Source of the DNA: Verrucolacustris abundans
Lineage (GTDB): Bacteria > Verrucomicrobiota > Verrucomicrobiia > Methylacidiphilales > Verrucolacustridaceae
Direction: 5' to 3'
NCBI GenBank assembly: GCA_965194535.1
Contig: OZ239145.1
Location: forward strand, 1,798,001 to 1,862,000
Length of the DNA stretch: 64,000 nt
Below are positions 17,446 to 26,386 of the stretch, one piece after another. The notes below the pieces were generated by a model that was given only the letters and a program-made list of their open reading frames with translations, ran no database searches and was not told the origin of the DNA. Within the stretch, counting starts at the first letter, position 1; each line of letters starts with the position of its first letter. Made by a program: the position numbers and the translations under genes.

Positions 17446-18513
17446 ATGCCCCCTCTTCTCCTCTTCATCATGGCTGGAGGTTCTGGTGAGCGCTTCTGGC
17501 CTTTCAGTCGTAAGGCCAAACCCAAACACCTACTCAAACTTGTCTCTTCAAAGACTCTTCTCGAGGAAACTGTCCTCCGACTCAAACCCTTGGCAACCCG
17601 ACCTTCCAATCTCCTGATCCTAACCAATCACGAGCAGATTCCCGGCATCTGCAAAGCCCTGCCCCGCTTCCCTAAAACCTCGCTGATTCCAGAACCCGCT
17701 AAGCGAGATACCGCTCCTGCCGCAGCCCTAGCAACAGCCCTTGCTCTTCGCTCTCATCCCGACGCCATCTTGGCAATCCTCCCAGCCGATGCCGTGATCG
17801 GAAAGGCTCCGATTTTTCGGGCCCAGTTAGCCGCCGCGGCCCGTGCCGCACACAGCTCCCCATCGTTTGTCGCCTTGGGCATTAAACCCTCCTACCCCGC
17901 CACAGGCTTCGGATATCTTCACCTGGGTCGAAAAACCCTGCCTCAAATCAAGGGCGGGCCCTTCCTTTGCGTTCGTCGCTTTGTAGAAAAGCCATCCTTG
18001 GCCAAAGCGAAGACCTTCCTGAAGACCCGTCAGTATGCGTGGAATGCGGGCATCTTTGTTTGGAAAGCTTCCACCTTCCTCGCCGAGGCACGCCGACAAC
18101 AACCCGCCCTCGCCCGTTTTATCGAAAAGTTTCCCAAACGCGGTTCTTATGCTTCCTACCTAAAGCGAGAATTTCCCAAGCTACCGAAAATCTCTGTCGA
18201 CTATGCCATCATGGAAGGTGCGAAATCTGTTCTAGCCATCCAAGCCGCTTTTCCTTGGGATGACGTTGGCTCATGGAGCGCACTTCCCGCCCACCTATCA
18301 AAAGATAAGAGGGGAAACACTTTCCGAGGCCCCGTCCTATCGCTGGAAAGCCGAAACACCCTCGCCCTAGCCCAAGGGAACCGTCCTATTGCCCTCCTCG
18401 GGACGGAAAACCTTGTGGTCGTCGATACGCCCGATGCCCTCCTCGTCTGCCCTAAAAGTCGGGTTCAAGAGGTGAAGAGACTCATGGCCCTCTTACCAAA
18501 GGATGTGGTCTAA
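17446..18513 (+). CDS. manC: Mannose-1-phosphate guanylyltransferase
   Basis: Makes GDP-mannose from mannose-1-phosphate and GTP for surface polysaccharide synthesis. The nucleotidyltransferase signature is clear: MAGGSGERFWPFSRKAKPK at the N-terminus, then ILPADAVI, GYLHLG, FVEKPS, WNAGIFVWK and PWDDVGSWSAL. At 355 residues it lacks the C-terminal phosphomannose isomerase domain of the bifunctional form. ATG 17446 is the natural start. It is followed 91 bp downstream by aat in the same direction, and the pair is bracketed by two family B repeats. Confidence 0.93.
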   Translation: MPPLLLFIMAGGSGERFWPFSRKAKPKHLLKLVSSKTLLEETVLRLKPLATRPSNLLILTNHEQIPGICKALPRFPKTSLIPEPAKRDTAPAAALATALALRSHPDAILAILPADAVIGKAPIFRAQLAAAARAAHSSPSFVALGIKPSYPATGFGYLHLGRKTLPQIKGGPFLCVRRFVEKPSLAKAKTFLKTRQYAWNAGIFVWKASTFLAEARRQQPALARFIEKFPKRGSYASYLKREFPKLPKISVDYAIMEGAKSVLAIQAAFPWDDVGSWSALPAHLSKDKRGNTFRGPVLSLESRNTLALAQGNRPIALLGTENLVVVDTPDALLVCPKSRVQEVKRLMALLPKDVV

Positions 18514-18604
18514 GCAGGACGACTTCCTCAAGTCTGCCTAGCCGACTGCTCAACCTAGAGCAACGCCGAGGCATCACCCGACTCACACAATCGAAATTAG
18601 AATA

Positions 18605-19252
18605 GTGAAGCTTCCCGCCCCACTATTAACGGCGAACCAGCCTCTGCCAGATCCGTCCAAGTCGAGCCGAGACGGATTGGTAGCCATCACCCGAGAGCTA
18701 ACTCCAAAACGTCTTCTTGAAGCTTATCCCATGGGAATCTTTCCATGGACTGAAAATCCGGTCACGTGGTGGTCTCCAGATCCCCGGGGGATTTTACCCT
18801 TGGATCGATTCCACGTGGCCTCACGCTTGAAGCAAACGATTCGATCCGGCACTTTTTCCTTCACAATCAACCGCTCGTTCGATGAGGTGATACGAGGTTG
18901 TGCACAACCCGCGAAAGGGCGGGAGGAAAGCTGGATCGGGCCTGCATTCCTCAAGGCATACAGCGAACTCCATCGGATGGGACATGCCCTATCTTTTGAA
19001 GTTTGGAAAAAGGGCAAGCTGGCAGGAGGTCTATATGGGATAAAGATTGGAGGTTTTTTCGCAGGAGAGTCGATGTTTCATCTCGAGCGGGATGCATCCT
19101 CGGTCGCCCTTGTTTTGGCGGTGCGATATCTAATCGCGGAGGGGTGCTCCCTGTTTGATTTGCAGATGGTGACGCCTCATACCGCAAAGTTCGGGGCGAT
19201 TGAGGTTTCGAGACACGAGTATTTGAAGTTGCTCCAACAAGCAGTTCAGTAG
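18605..19252 (+). CDS. aat: Leucyl/phenylalanyl-tRNA-protein transferase
   Basis: Transfers Leu or Phe from tRNA to N-terminal Lys/Arg of proteins, marking them for ClpAP under the N-end rule. Typical motifs: LLEAYPMGIFPW, WWSPDPRGILPL, SFTINRSFDEVIRGCA, GESMFH, and FDLQMVTPHTAKFGAIEVSR. The 215-residue length is close to that of the family. The start is GTG 18605; the extra 20 residues before the conserved part suggest the true start could be slightly further in, but no in-frame ATG is better placed. Confidence 0.92.
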   Translation: MKLPAPLLTANQPLPDPSKSSRDGLVAITRELTPKRLLEAYPMGIFPWTENPVTWWSPDPRGILPLDRFHVASRLKQTIRSGTFSFTINRSFDEVIRGCAQPAKGREESWIGPAFLKAYSELHRMGHALSFEVWKKGKLAGGLYGIKIGGFFAGESMFHLERDASSVALVLAVRYLIAEGCSLFDLQMVTPHTAKFGAIEVSRHEYLKLLQQAVQ

Positions 19253-19318
19253 GGCAAAACACAAGCACAGGACGGAGGCAGGTCGGGCGCATCATCCTTG
19301 ATACGCTCATCTAAAGAA

Positions 19319-19372
19319 GGTACGGATGAGCGTCTCGCTCATCCTAGGACGACCCGGAGGGTCGTCCGTACC
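19319..19372. repeat. Palindromic two-hairpin repeat, family B copy 2
   Basis: Identical to the copy at 17332 except at two positions, both within the hairpin loops. It lies between the convergent aat and GT87-like genes and could also work as a bidirectional terminator structure, though there is no T tract. Confidence 0.9.
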
Positions 19373-19384
19373 ATTCTTCGAGCC

Positions 19385-20518
19385 TTATATTTTCCAGCTT
19401 TTAGGCATTCGGAGAAGAAGCGGGCTTACCAATAAAACAATCAGTGGTTTCAACCAGACGTCGGTCGCCAAATAGATCGGCTTCCCCATTCCGTCGCACA
19501 TTAAACCAATACAGGCGATCGCTAGGATCGTCCCCTTCCACTTTTCACCTTCCACATCAGTCCAATAGCTAACAGCAGCAAATGCGAGTAGGGGTGAGAT
19601 GATCACATAACTGTTTGTCTCAGCCCGAGGATTGAAAATCGTCAAAATCAAGGCGGTAACGACCCATAATCCCCAAGAGCCGTTCATGGAGCCCCCACGC
19701 CGATATTTCCAAAACACAAACCACAGAGCCGCACCCGATGCGACCACGCGACTCAACGAATTAAATGGCAAAGGATTTGGGAATCCTGCTTTCTCCAGCA
19801 TTCCAAACAGGTCGCTTACCCGAAGATTTTCCGGTGTGTAGGAGTGAGTGAGCTTTGTCCAGAATTCGATCCACTGCCCCAAGGCGTATCCTGGATCTGG
19901 GTGAATGAATCCAATGGCTGCCGTGGCCGCAAGTCCGCCGAGAAGCGGGATCCGAATCGGAGCAAATACTGCAAAAGCCAACAGCCAAGGGGCGACCGAG
20001 ATCGGTTTAAGGACCAGCGCTAAAGTCAAACATACGGCAGCCAAGTTCCACTTCTCATCACGTATGCTGATACAAAGGAGTACTAGCGATGCAGAGAGAG
20101 CTAAATTCGTTTGCCCATTGTTAATCGCAGCTAATGAAGCGGGTACGGCCAGCAGAACTAGCAGCGCAAACGCTGAATCGAACTCCCGCCGCACACTGCT
20201 CTTCTGATTCAAGCTTCCAGCGAGCCTCCATAATCCCCATCCAAAGAGGCCGAATCCGAACAAGCGCCACACGATCTCCCCAAGGACAGCGGGTTGTAGC
20301 AGATGAAATGGGGTAAAAAGAACGGCAAATGTGGGAGCGTACAAAAATCCATGAGTCCCCCCAGGATACATCGATTCACCCAACCACCAGTGACTTGAGG
20401 CAAACCTATAGTTTGGAACAACCCCCGTCCGATCAGGGTTAAAAACCAGATACAACGACATTCCCGCAAAAACCACCCCCAGGAGTGCCCATCCGAATCG
20501 AGTCCAGCAATTGTGCAT
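19385..20518 (-). CDS. Integral membrane protein, GT87/DUF2029-like glycosyltransferase
   Basis: About 377 residues with some nine or ten hydrophobic segments, beginning MHNCWTRFGWALLGVVFAGMS. An early loop YRFASSHWWLGESMYPGGTHGFLYAPTFAVLFTPF matches the extracytoplasmic loop of GT87-type (DUF2029, PimE/AftC-like) polyprenyl-phosphate-dependent mannosyl- or arabinosyltransferases, including the Y.P.F.. pattern. It probably adds a sugar to a cell-envelope glycan or lipid outside the inner membrane. The nearby GDP-mannose gene (manC) is a plausible functional link, which is inference. ATG 20518 is chosen over TTG 20530. Confidence 0.7.
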   Translation of the reverse strand: MHNCWTRFGWALLGVVFAGMSLYLVFNPDRTGVVPNYRFASSHWWLGESMYPGGTHGFLYAPTFAVLFTPFHLLQPAVLGEIVWRLFGFGLFGWGLWRLAGSLNQKSSVRREFDSAFALLVLLAVPASLAAINNGQTNLALSASLVLLCISIRDEKWNLAAVCLTLALVLKPISVAPWLLAFAVFAPIRIPLLGGLAATAAIGFIHPDPGYALGQWIEFWTKLTHSYTPENLRVSDLFGMLEKAGFPNPLPFNSLSRVVASGAALWFVFWKYRRGGSMNGSWGLWVVTALILTIFNPRAETNSYVIISPLLAFAAVSYWTDVEGEKWKGTILAIACIGLMCDGMGKPIYLATDVWLKPLIVLLVSPLLLRMPKSWKI

Positions 20519-20598
20519 AGATGATTTCAAGCGATCTGGGGTAACGAAGCAAGTGGGCTTATCGAAACTACCCCTACCCGTCCGACGCAGAGCAGGTG

Positions 20599-22824
20599 CT
20601 ACAAGAATTCTACTTTGCCCGTGTTCACGTCGTAGACCGCACCAACGACCATAATCTTATTTTCGCGAACCAATCGATCAAGAATTCCACTCTTTTCCCG
20701 AATATAATTCATCGTGTTGACCACGTTTTTTCGGGCTACTGCATCCACAAACCCCTTCTTTTTATCGTCAGCCCAATTCGAAAAATCCTTCAACTGGCTA
20801 GAATCAATGGATCCCTGGATAATACCAACCAACTCGTCCAAATGGTCACATCCAGTTGCTTCCGACGCTGTTTTGCCAGCCACTTTGAGATCCACAGAAG
20901 CTTTTACTGCACCACACGATGTGTGCCCCAAAACAAGAAGAAGCTTGGCTCCAGCCACACCACACGCGAACTCCAGACTTCCAATCATTTTATCCCTCGC
21001 CACGTTGCCTGCAATTCGGGCTACAAAGGCGTCCCCTACCCCCAAATCGAAGATGTGTTCGACTGGGGCTCGACTATCGATGCACCCCAGAACAGCCGCA
21101 ATAGGAAATTGTCCCGTTGCCGTGGCTCCAGCCTGCCTTCGCAAATCACGAACGAGTGGCTTACCTGCTAAAAATCTTTCGTGTCCATCTTTCAGGATTT
21201 GCAATACCTCAGCCGGCTTTAAGGACTGCTGAACCTCCCGACTCGAGTAGTCAACAAAGGTCAGGTCCTCCTGCAGTTTTTCATACTTCTTTTTAAAGCC
21301 TACCAAGCTCACCTCCACCCCGTGTGCCCTGGAAGTCACTTCCTTGAAATCAGTCAGTAGATCCAGAATATCAGGGTCTATGAAATCACAATTCCGTGCA
21401 TCGATCTGCACCTTTGTACCACGAGGTGCATCCATCAGGATTTTCTGTAAGGCCGCGCGATTGAAGAAGCTAACCTGCGGAGCCAACTCCACACGCAGCA
21501 CATCCCCATGGACATGCTTCTCCATCACTTGATGAATCGATCGGCGATAGTTGCTGCGTAAGATAAAGAGCAGGCTTATCCCTAGCCCAATGAGGATTCC
21601 CGTAAGAAGGTTGGTGAGTACAATCGCCACAACTGTCACCGCAAACGGGAGGAACTGGTACTTGCCTGCACTCCACATCTGCCCGATCACCTTCGGGCTC
21701 GCCAACTTATATCCAGTCACAATCAGAACTGCCGCTAAAACGCAGAGTGGGATCTGATTGAGCCATCGGGGCAACAACGCCACACAACCGAGAAGCAAGA
21801 CGCCGTGAAAGATGGCAGAGATTTTCGTTTGCGCTCCTGCATTCAAATTTGCTCCCGAGCGGACAATCACGCTCGTCATCGGCAACCCACCCAGAAAACC
21901 ACTCGCCATGTTTCCCGCTCCCTGAGCCAATAGCTCCCGATTTGCCGGGCTCTTCCGCTGTTGAGGATCGATCTTATCCACCGCTTCAATTGTCAAAAGA
22001 GTCTCCAAGCTGGCAATCACCGCTAATGTGACTGCAGCTCCGTATACCGCGGGTTTGGCTAACGCGGAAAAATCAGGAAAGGAAAACAGCTGCAGGAAAC
22101 CCGAGGCTCCCTCGGCGACGGGCACCTGAACCAAGTGAGTGGGAGCTATGGCCCAAGGATGACCCATTTGAATCAGGACAAGATTCACTGCAGTTCCAAA
22201 TAACACCGCCACCAAGGGCCCAGGGATCGGGGATTTCTGTAACCATGAGACTTTTCCCCAAACTACGAGGAGGCTTAAAGAAAGAAGACCGATCATTGTC
22301 GCCCCTGGAAGAAACATTCGGAATGCAGCAGGCAGTTCAGTGAAGGTGTTTTTCTGATCCGTCTGGCAAAAATCGGTGTCACCCACAGGGTTTGCATCGT
22401 ATCCCACGAGATGGGGGAGCTGCTTTAAGATGATAATTATACCGATCGCTGCAAGCAGTCCTTTCACCACGCTGGAGGGAAAAAAGGAGGCGAGGAATCC
22501 TCCTTTCAGGAGTCCAAACACGATCTGTAAAGCGCCGGCCACGATGAGCGCTACAAGAAATGCCTGAAAGGAGCCAAGTTCTGCAATTTGGCTCGCAACA
22601 ACAGCCGTTAACCCGGCTGCAGGACCTGTAACGCTGGTACTGGAACCACTCAACACACCCACCACCAGACCACCTACAATCCCGGCAATGATTCCTGCAG
22701 CGAGAGGAGCGTTGGAAGCCAGAGAGATGCCAAGACAGAGAGGAAGCGCGACAAGAAAGACAACCAATCCAGCGGGAATATCCTTCGCAAGGTTCGAGGG
22801 CTTGAAGAGCGATAGCGTGGTCAT
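20599..22824 (-). CDS. Fused SulP anion transporter, STAS domain and beta-carbonic anhydrase
   Basis: A 741-residue fusion. Residues about 1-410 are a SulP-type transporter (DIPAGLVVFLVALPLCLGIS, GIVGGLVVGVLSGSSTSVTGPAAG, MASGFLGGLPMTSVIVRSGAN), about 425-510 a STAS domain (VQIDARNCDFIDPDILDLL), and about 530-741 a beta-class carbonic anhydrase with the zinc and active-site motifs CIDSR and HTSCGAV. It probably imports bicarbonate and interconverts it with CO2 at the inner face of the membrane. The ATG at 22824 gives a normal SulP N-terminus; no strong ribosome site is seen. Such fusions are known in several bacterial phyla. Confidence 0.93.
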   Translation of the reverse strand: MTTLSLFKPSNLAKDIPAGLVVFLVALPLCLGISLASNAPLAAGIIAGIVGGLVVGVLSGSSTSVTGPAAGLTAVVASQIAELGSFQAFLVALIVAGALQIVFGLLKGGFLASFFPSSVVKGLLAAIGIIIILKQLPHLVGYDANPVGDTDFCQTDQKNTFTELPAAFRMFLPGATMIGLLSLSLLVVWGKVSWLQKSPIPGPLVAVLFGTAVNLVLIQMGHPWAIAPTHLVQVPVAEGASGFLQLFSFPDFSALAKPAVYGAAVTLAVIASLETLLTIEAVDKIDPQQRKSPANRELLAQGAGNMASGFLGGLPMTSVIVRSGANLNAGAQTKISAIFHGVLLLGCVALLPRWLNQIPLCVLAAVLIVTGYKLASPKVIGQMWSAGKYQFLPFAVTVVAIVLTNLLTGILIGLGISLLFILRSNYRRSIHQVMEKHVHGDVLRVELAPQVSFFNRAALQKILMDAPRGTKVQIDARNCDFIDPDILDLLTDFKEVTSRAHGVEVSLVGFKKKYEKLQEDLTFVDYSSREVQQSLKPAEVLQILKDGHERFLAGKPLVRDLRRQAGATATGQFPIAAVLGCIDSRAPVEHIFDLGVGDAFVARIAGNVARDKMIGSLEFACGVAGAKLLLVLGHTSCGAVKASVDLKVAGKTASEATGCDHLDELVGIIQGSIDSSQLKDFSNWADDKKKGFVDAVARKNVVNTMNYIREKSGILDRLVRENKIMVVGAVYDVNTGKVEFL

Positions 22825-22920
22825 GAAATATTTTTAGATGAGACAATGTATCACGTCTAGGGAATGCTCAAAGATTTAGCAGCTGTATGGGTTTGTAAGG
22901 TTGACGGCCTGAAAAACGAT

Positions 22921-22975
22921 GTAGGGCGGGCATCTTGCCCGCCTTTTACCCAGCGACCACGAATGGTCGCCCTAC
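22921..22975. repeat. Palindromic two-hairpin repeat, family A copy 1
   Basis: 55 bp: outer arms GTAGGGC/GCCCTAC, left hairpin GGCGGGCATCTTGCCCGCC, and right hairpin GCGACCACGAATGGTCGC. Confidence 0.9.
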
Positions 22976-23000
22976 ATTCCCGTTCAACACCCAAGCCCAT

Positions 23001-23058
23001 GTAGGGCGGGCATCTTGCCCGCCTTTCGACCTCCGGCGACCACGAATGGTCGCCCTAC
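23001..23058. repeat. Palindromic two-hairpin repeat, family A copy 2
   Basis: 58 bp, same orientation and both hairpins as copy 1; the linker between the hairpins is 3 bases longer. The 25-bp spacer separating it from copy 1 (ATTCCCGTT...AAGCCCAT) recurs between copies 3 and 4. Confidence 0.9.
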
Positions 23059-23060
23059 AG

Positions 23061-23100
23061 AAAAAACCCCTCGGACGAGCAATCACTCTCGTCCGAGGGG
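23061..23100 (-). terminator. Intrinsic terminator of porin 1
   Basis: On the minus strand CCCCTCGGACGAG and CTCGTCCGAGGGG form a perfect 13-bp stem with an 8-base loop, followed by six Ts. A near-identical terminator serves porin 2. Confidence 0.93.
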
Positions 23101-23130
23101 TTTCTAAACTAACTGTGTTCTAAATAATCT

Positions 23131-24465
23131 TTAGAAGCTGTAGACAACTTCAGCACCAGCGTAATGGGCTGGCCCACCACTGTTGGATGCACCGGCATTA
23201 GTTCCGGTATTGGTCCCGGAAATGTTGTCACCCCAATCCAAACGGTACTCAGCGCGGATCAGAACATTATCGATCACGTTGAAACCAGCAGTGATCGTGT
23301 ACTCCCACCAGCTAAGGCCAGAGGATTGGTTGTTGTTACCCAAGTCATTATTAATTTTATTCAGGTTATCACCACCGAAGTATTCACCACGGCTGCACAG
23401 CGAGAACCAGTCGTTAAACTGATACTTCGCATAGGCCGAAGCACCCCACCAAGTGGTGTTGTTTGCACCATTCGCGCCACCGTTTGTTCCATTCGTTCCA
23501 GCGGTGTTACCGAGGACGCTATCGAAGGCAAAAAGGAGCTTATCATTGGCAAACTTAGGAGCCCAGTTGCCCCAAGAGTTATAGATGATGGTCCATGCAC
23601 CACCTGCTGCAGATGTTGAGCCAACATTCGAGGGCAACGCATTTTGGTTCGTTGCACCAGGAGTTGTTCCTGCAGTGGGGTTTCCAGTGCTGTTTTCACT
23701 CGCAGTGCTGTACTCGAAGTTATGGCTCCAGTTCGCGTTTCCACCGGGGTTGGTCACGTTGAGGGCGGCCAAGAGAGCCACGCCATCGCTTCCACCAGAA
23801 GTGGTCGTGTTGTTGTCGCTGTTCGCACCGTTAGCAACACCCAACTTACCGTCGAGGTACTCATCGAACTTGTAGGACGAGAGAACACCCGTGTACCAGA
23901 AGGGGAACTGGTTATAGAGCAAGCCGTAGGTGATGTTCATGTTTGCGGGACGTTCCATTACCTCGTAGCCGAGGATGGAGGCAAACTTACCGACTTTGAA
24001 GTCCCAGCCGTTACCCACAGGGGCGCGGAGTTGAACATAAGCCTGTTCGAGGAACAGATAGTTCGAATCTTGCGCAGTATTGGATTGGACCGAAGGATTC
24101 GCCAAGTACTTGGCGTCTTCACCGATCATCACATCAACGCGGAATCCAGCTTGAGCTTTATTCTCGGAAGTCATCGCCTTTTCGAGAGCAATTTTCACCG
24201 CATACAGATTGAAATCACCCTGCTGGGCGGAATCACTCTGGACTCGGCTGTTAACAACCGAATTGCCGCCTTGGCCGGTAAAGTTGTAGCTATAACCGGT
24301 GTCGACGTATCCGCTGAGCTTGATGCCCTTCTGGGCGGTCTCAACGAAGTTATTCTGAACCATCTTTTTGGTGTCTTGAGCGGAAGCTTCCGGAGCGCTG
24401 TCCGCGAGGGACAAGCTGGCCACGGCCGCAAGGACGCCAAGAATCGCTGTAATATTCTTGATCAT
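23131..24465 (-). CDS. Outer-membrane porin-like beta-barrel protein, copy 1
   Basis: 444 residues with signal peptide MIKNITAILGVLAAVASLSLA, then a short linker (DTKKMVQNNFVETAQKG) and a barrel beginning IKLSGYVDTGYSYNF. Repeated amphipathic strands (WDFKVGKFASILGYEVME, FSLCSRGEYF, NVLIRAEYRLDWGDN) and the terminal AGAEVVYSF with C-terminal Phe are typical of outer-membrane barrels, probably the BBP2/OmpL-like family. ATG 24465 has AGGAGA 11 bases upstream. It probably provides passive diffusion of small solutes. It is a tandem paralogue of the next gene; the first 20 residues and the mid-barrel are nearly identical, while the loops differ. Confidence 0.82.
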   Translation of the reverse strand: MIKNITAILGVLAAVASLSLADSAPEASAQDTKKMVQNNFVETAQKGIKLSGYVDTGYSYNFTGQGGNSVVNSRVQSDSAQQGDFNLYAVKIALEKAMTSENKAQAGFRVDVMIGEDAKYLANPSVQSNTAQDSNYLFLEQAYVQLRAPVGNGWDFKVGKFASILGYEVMERPANMNITYGLLYNQFPFWYTGVLSSYKFDEYLDGKLGVANGANSDNNTTTSGGSDGVALLAALNVTNPGGNANWSHNFEYSTASENSTGNPTAGTTPGATNQNALPSNVGSTSAAGGAWTIIYNSWGNWAPKFANDKLLFAFDSVLGNTAGTNGTNGGANGANNTTWWGASAYAKYQFNDWFSLCSRGEYFGGDNLNKINNDLGNNNQSSGLSWWEYTITAGFNVIDNVLIRAEYRLDWGDNISGTNTGTNAGASNSGGPAHYAGAEVVYSF

Positions 24466-24554
24466 TTTGTTTCGTATCTCCTGTTTGTGTTTGTTTGTGT
24501 TTGGCTTAAGACGAAGCCATGTACTGGCCAAAACCTCGTCTCAAGGTGCCAAAT

Positions 24555-24582
24555 GTTTTAAAGAATAAGGAATACAGGTCAA
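24555..24582 (-). promoter_or_regulatory. Predicted promoter of porin 1
   Basis: On the minus strand TTGACC (24577-24582) is followed after 16 bases by TAAAAC (24555-24560). The -35 hexamer and spacing match those of porin 2. Confidence 0.4.
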
Positions 24583-24771
24583 GTATTTCTCCATTCATAC
24601 CAAGAACACAATTGGCAGATGTTCTAGGCATTCTATTAAATAGCACGATCCGTGCCAACTATTTTTGGATCTTCTAATATTCTGCATCTGATTGATCAGC
24701 ATGATTTTATGCTATTTTTCAATACTACCTAAATTCACAAATACCACTTTTTTGGTATTTTTTAGCCACTT

Positions 24772-24826
24772 GTAGGGCGGGCATCTTGCCCGCCTCGTCC
24801 CCAGCGACCACGAATGGTCGCCCTAC
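24772..24826. repeat. Palindromic two-hairpin repeat, family A copy 3
   Basis: 55 bp with the same arms and both hairpins as copies 1 and 2. Confidence 0.9.
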
Positions 24827-24850
24827 ATTCCCGTTAAAGCCTCAAGCCCA

Positions 24851-24902
24851 TGGCGGGCATCTTGCCCTCCTCGTACACGGCGACCACGAATGGTCGCCCT
24901 AC
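24851..24902. repeat. Palindromic repeat, family A copy 4, degenerate
   Basis: The left arm GTAGG has been lost and the left hairpin carries a change (CCCTCC in place of CCCGCC), while the right hairpin and right arm GCCCTAC are intact. Confidence 0.85.
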
Positions 24903-24910
24903 ATCAAAAC

Positions 24911-24949
24911 AAAAACCCCCCGGACGAGCAATCACTCTCGTCCGAGGGG
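24911..24949 (-). terminator. Intrinsic terminator of porin 2
   Basis: Same stem and loop as the porin 1 terminator, with one mismatch in the stem, followed by a T tract on the minus strand. Confidence 0.9.
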
Positions 24950-24981
24950 TTTTGTTAAACTAACTGTGCTCTAAATAATCT

Positions 24982-26301
24982 TTAGAAGCTGTAGACAACT
25001 TCTGCACCGGCGTAGTGTGCAGGACCATCAGAGTTGGTCGTGCCGTTTGCATTGTTGTAGATCGAAGTACCCCAATCCAAGCGGTATTCCGCACGGATGA
25101 GCAGGTTATCAATCACGTTGAACCCAGCGGTGATAGTGTATTCCCAATTGCTCTCACCAGTAGCATATGTTCCGGTGCCCGAAGGGGTTGTTGCGGAACC
25201 ATTATTGCCGGTCACAAGAGCGTTGTTGCTACCGAGATATTCACCACGGCTGCAGAGCGAGAACCAGTCATTAAACTGATACTTCGCATACGCACCTGCG
25301 CCATACCAGGTTGTGTTGATGTTGCCGATACCCGAACTAGCGCTACCCGAGGTGTTACCCAAGAGAGCGTTAAAGGCAAAGAGCAATTTATCATCAGCAA
25401 ACTTAGGAGCCCAATTTCCCCATGAGTTATAAATTAATGTGTAGGCGGACTCATTCACAGTACCACCCGCTGCCGATGTCGTGGACAAGCTGGTGTCTGT
25501 GGTGCTAACGGAGGTGTTGTTGTCGTTTCCAGTGCTGTACTGGAAGTTGTTGCTCCAGTTCGCGTTTCCACCAGGGGCGGTCACGTTGAGAGCTGCGAGA
25601 AGTGCAACACCGTCGCCAGCGTTAGGATTGGTGGTGGTATTGTTATCGCTGTTAGAACCGTTAACCACGCCCAATTTACCATCGAGGTAATCGTCGAACT
25701 TATAGGACGACAATACACCGGTGTAGTAGAGGGGCATGACATTGAACAGCAAACCAAAGGTCGTGTTCATGTTGGCAGGACGTTCCATTACTTCGTATCC
25801 GAGGATAGAAGCGAACTTTCCAACCTTGAAGTCCCAGCCGTTACCCACAGGGGCGCGGATAGAAACATAAGCCTGCTCCAAGAAGAGCGAGTTCGAGTTG
25901 TTGTTCGTGTTGCTTACGCCTTGAGCCGTACGATTGATGAAGTAGGAAGCATCTTCACCGATCATCACGTCAGTCCGGAATCCGGCCTGAGCTTTGTTTT
26001 CGGAGGTCAATGCCTTTTCGAGGGCGATCTTGACCGCGTAGAGGTTGAAGTCACCACGCTGTGCTGTGTCGCTGCCGAAACGTGCACCTACGTTCGATTG
26101 GTTGCCCGTTCCGGTGAAGTTATAGGCATAACCGGCATCGACGTATCCGCTGAGCTTGATGCCCTTCTGGGCGGTCTCAACGAAGTTATTCTGAACCATC
26201 TTTTTGGTGTCTTGAGCGGAAGCTTCCGGAGCGCTGTCCGCAAGGGACAAGCTGGTCACGGCTGCAAGCACGCCAAGAATCGCTGTAATATTCTTGATCA
26301 T
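24982..26301 (-). CDS. Outer-membrane porin-like beta-barrel protein, copy 2
   Basis: 439 residues, closely related to the preceding porin: the same signal peptide (MIKNITAILGVLAAVTSLSLA), the same VQNNFVETAQKGIKLSGYVD start of the barrel, and the same AGAEVVYSF end. Differences cluster in predicted surface loops, such as the stretch near STTDTSLSTTSAAGG, as expected of exposed porin loops under selection. ATG 26301 has AGGAGA 12 bases upstream. It has its own terminator and promoter, so the two porins are separate transcripts. The promoter spacer carries eight Gs (see findings). Confidence 0.82.
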   Translation of the reverse strand: MIKNITAILGVLAAVTSLSLADSAPEASAQDTKKMVQNNFVETAQKGIKLSGYVDAGYAYNFTGTGNQSNVGARFGSDTAQRGDFNLYAVKIALEKALTSENKAQAGFRTDVMIGEDASYFINRTAQGVSNTNNNSNSLFLEQAYVSIRAPVGNGWDFKVGKFASILGYEVMERPANMNTTFGLLFNVMPLYYTGVLSSYKFDDYLDGKLGVVNGSNSDNNTTTNPNAGDGVALLAALNVTAPGGNANWSNNFQYSTGNDNNTSVSTTDTSLSTTSAAGGTVNESAYTLIYNSWGNWAPKFADDKLLFAFNALLGNTSGSASSGIGNINTTWYGAGAYAKYQFNDWFSLCSRGEYLGSNNALVTGNNGSATTPSGTGTYATGESNWEYTITAGFNVIDNLLIRAEYRLDWGTSIYNNANGTTNSDGPAHYAGAEVVYSF

Positions 26302-26386
26302 TTTATTTAGTATCTCCTTTGGTTTGTGTTTGTTTATGTTCACAGGACACCGTGATTGTTGGCCAAAGTGCCTCGTGAACTTGCTA

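Larger units (their letters stand above)
22825..23130. other. 306-bp intergenic region between the SulP fusion and porin 1
   Basis: Contains the short 5' region of the SulP fusion gene, two family A repeats in tandem and the terminator of porin 1. No gene is evident. Confidence 0.7.
24466..24981. other. 516-bp intergenic region between the porin genes
   Basis: Contains the promoter and untranslated leader of porin 1, an AT-rich stretch with a possible hairpin (AATACCA..TGGTATT, about 24740-24763), two family A repeats and the terminator of porin 2. No coding region is supported. Confidence 0.7.

Noticed and set aside
24740..24763. Terminator hairpin with T tract on the plus strand
   Set aside because: The AATACCA..TGGTATT stem has T tracts but no gene upstream on that strand, and the region is AT-rich enough to give it by chance.
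22921..24902. Family A elements as a CRISPR or IS element
   Set aside because: They are palindromic, at irregular distance, without spacers of equal length and without a transposase gene, so a REP-type repeat fits better.
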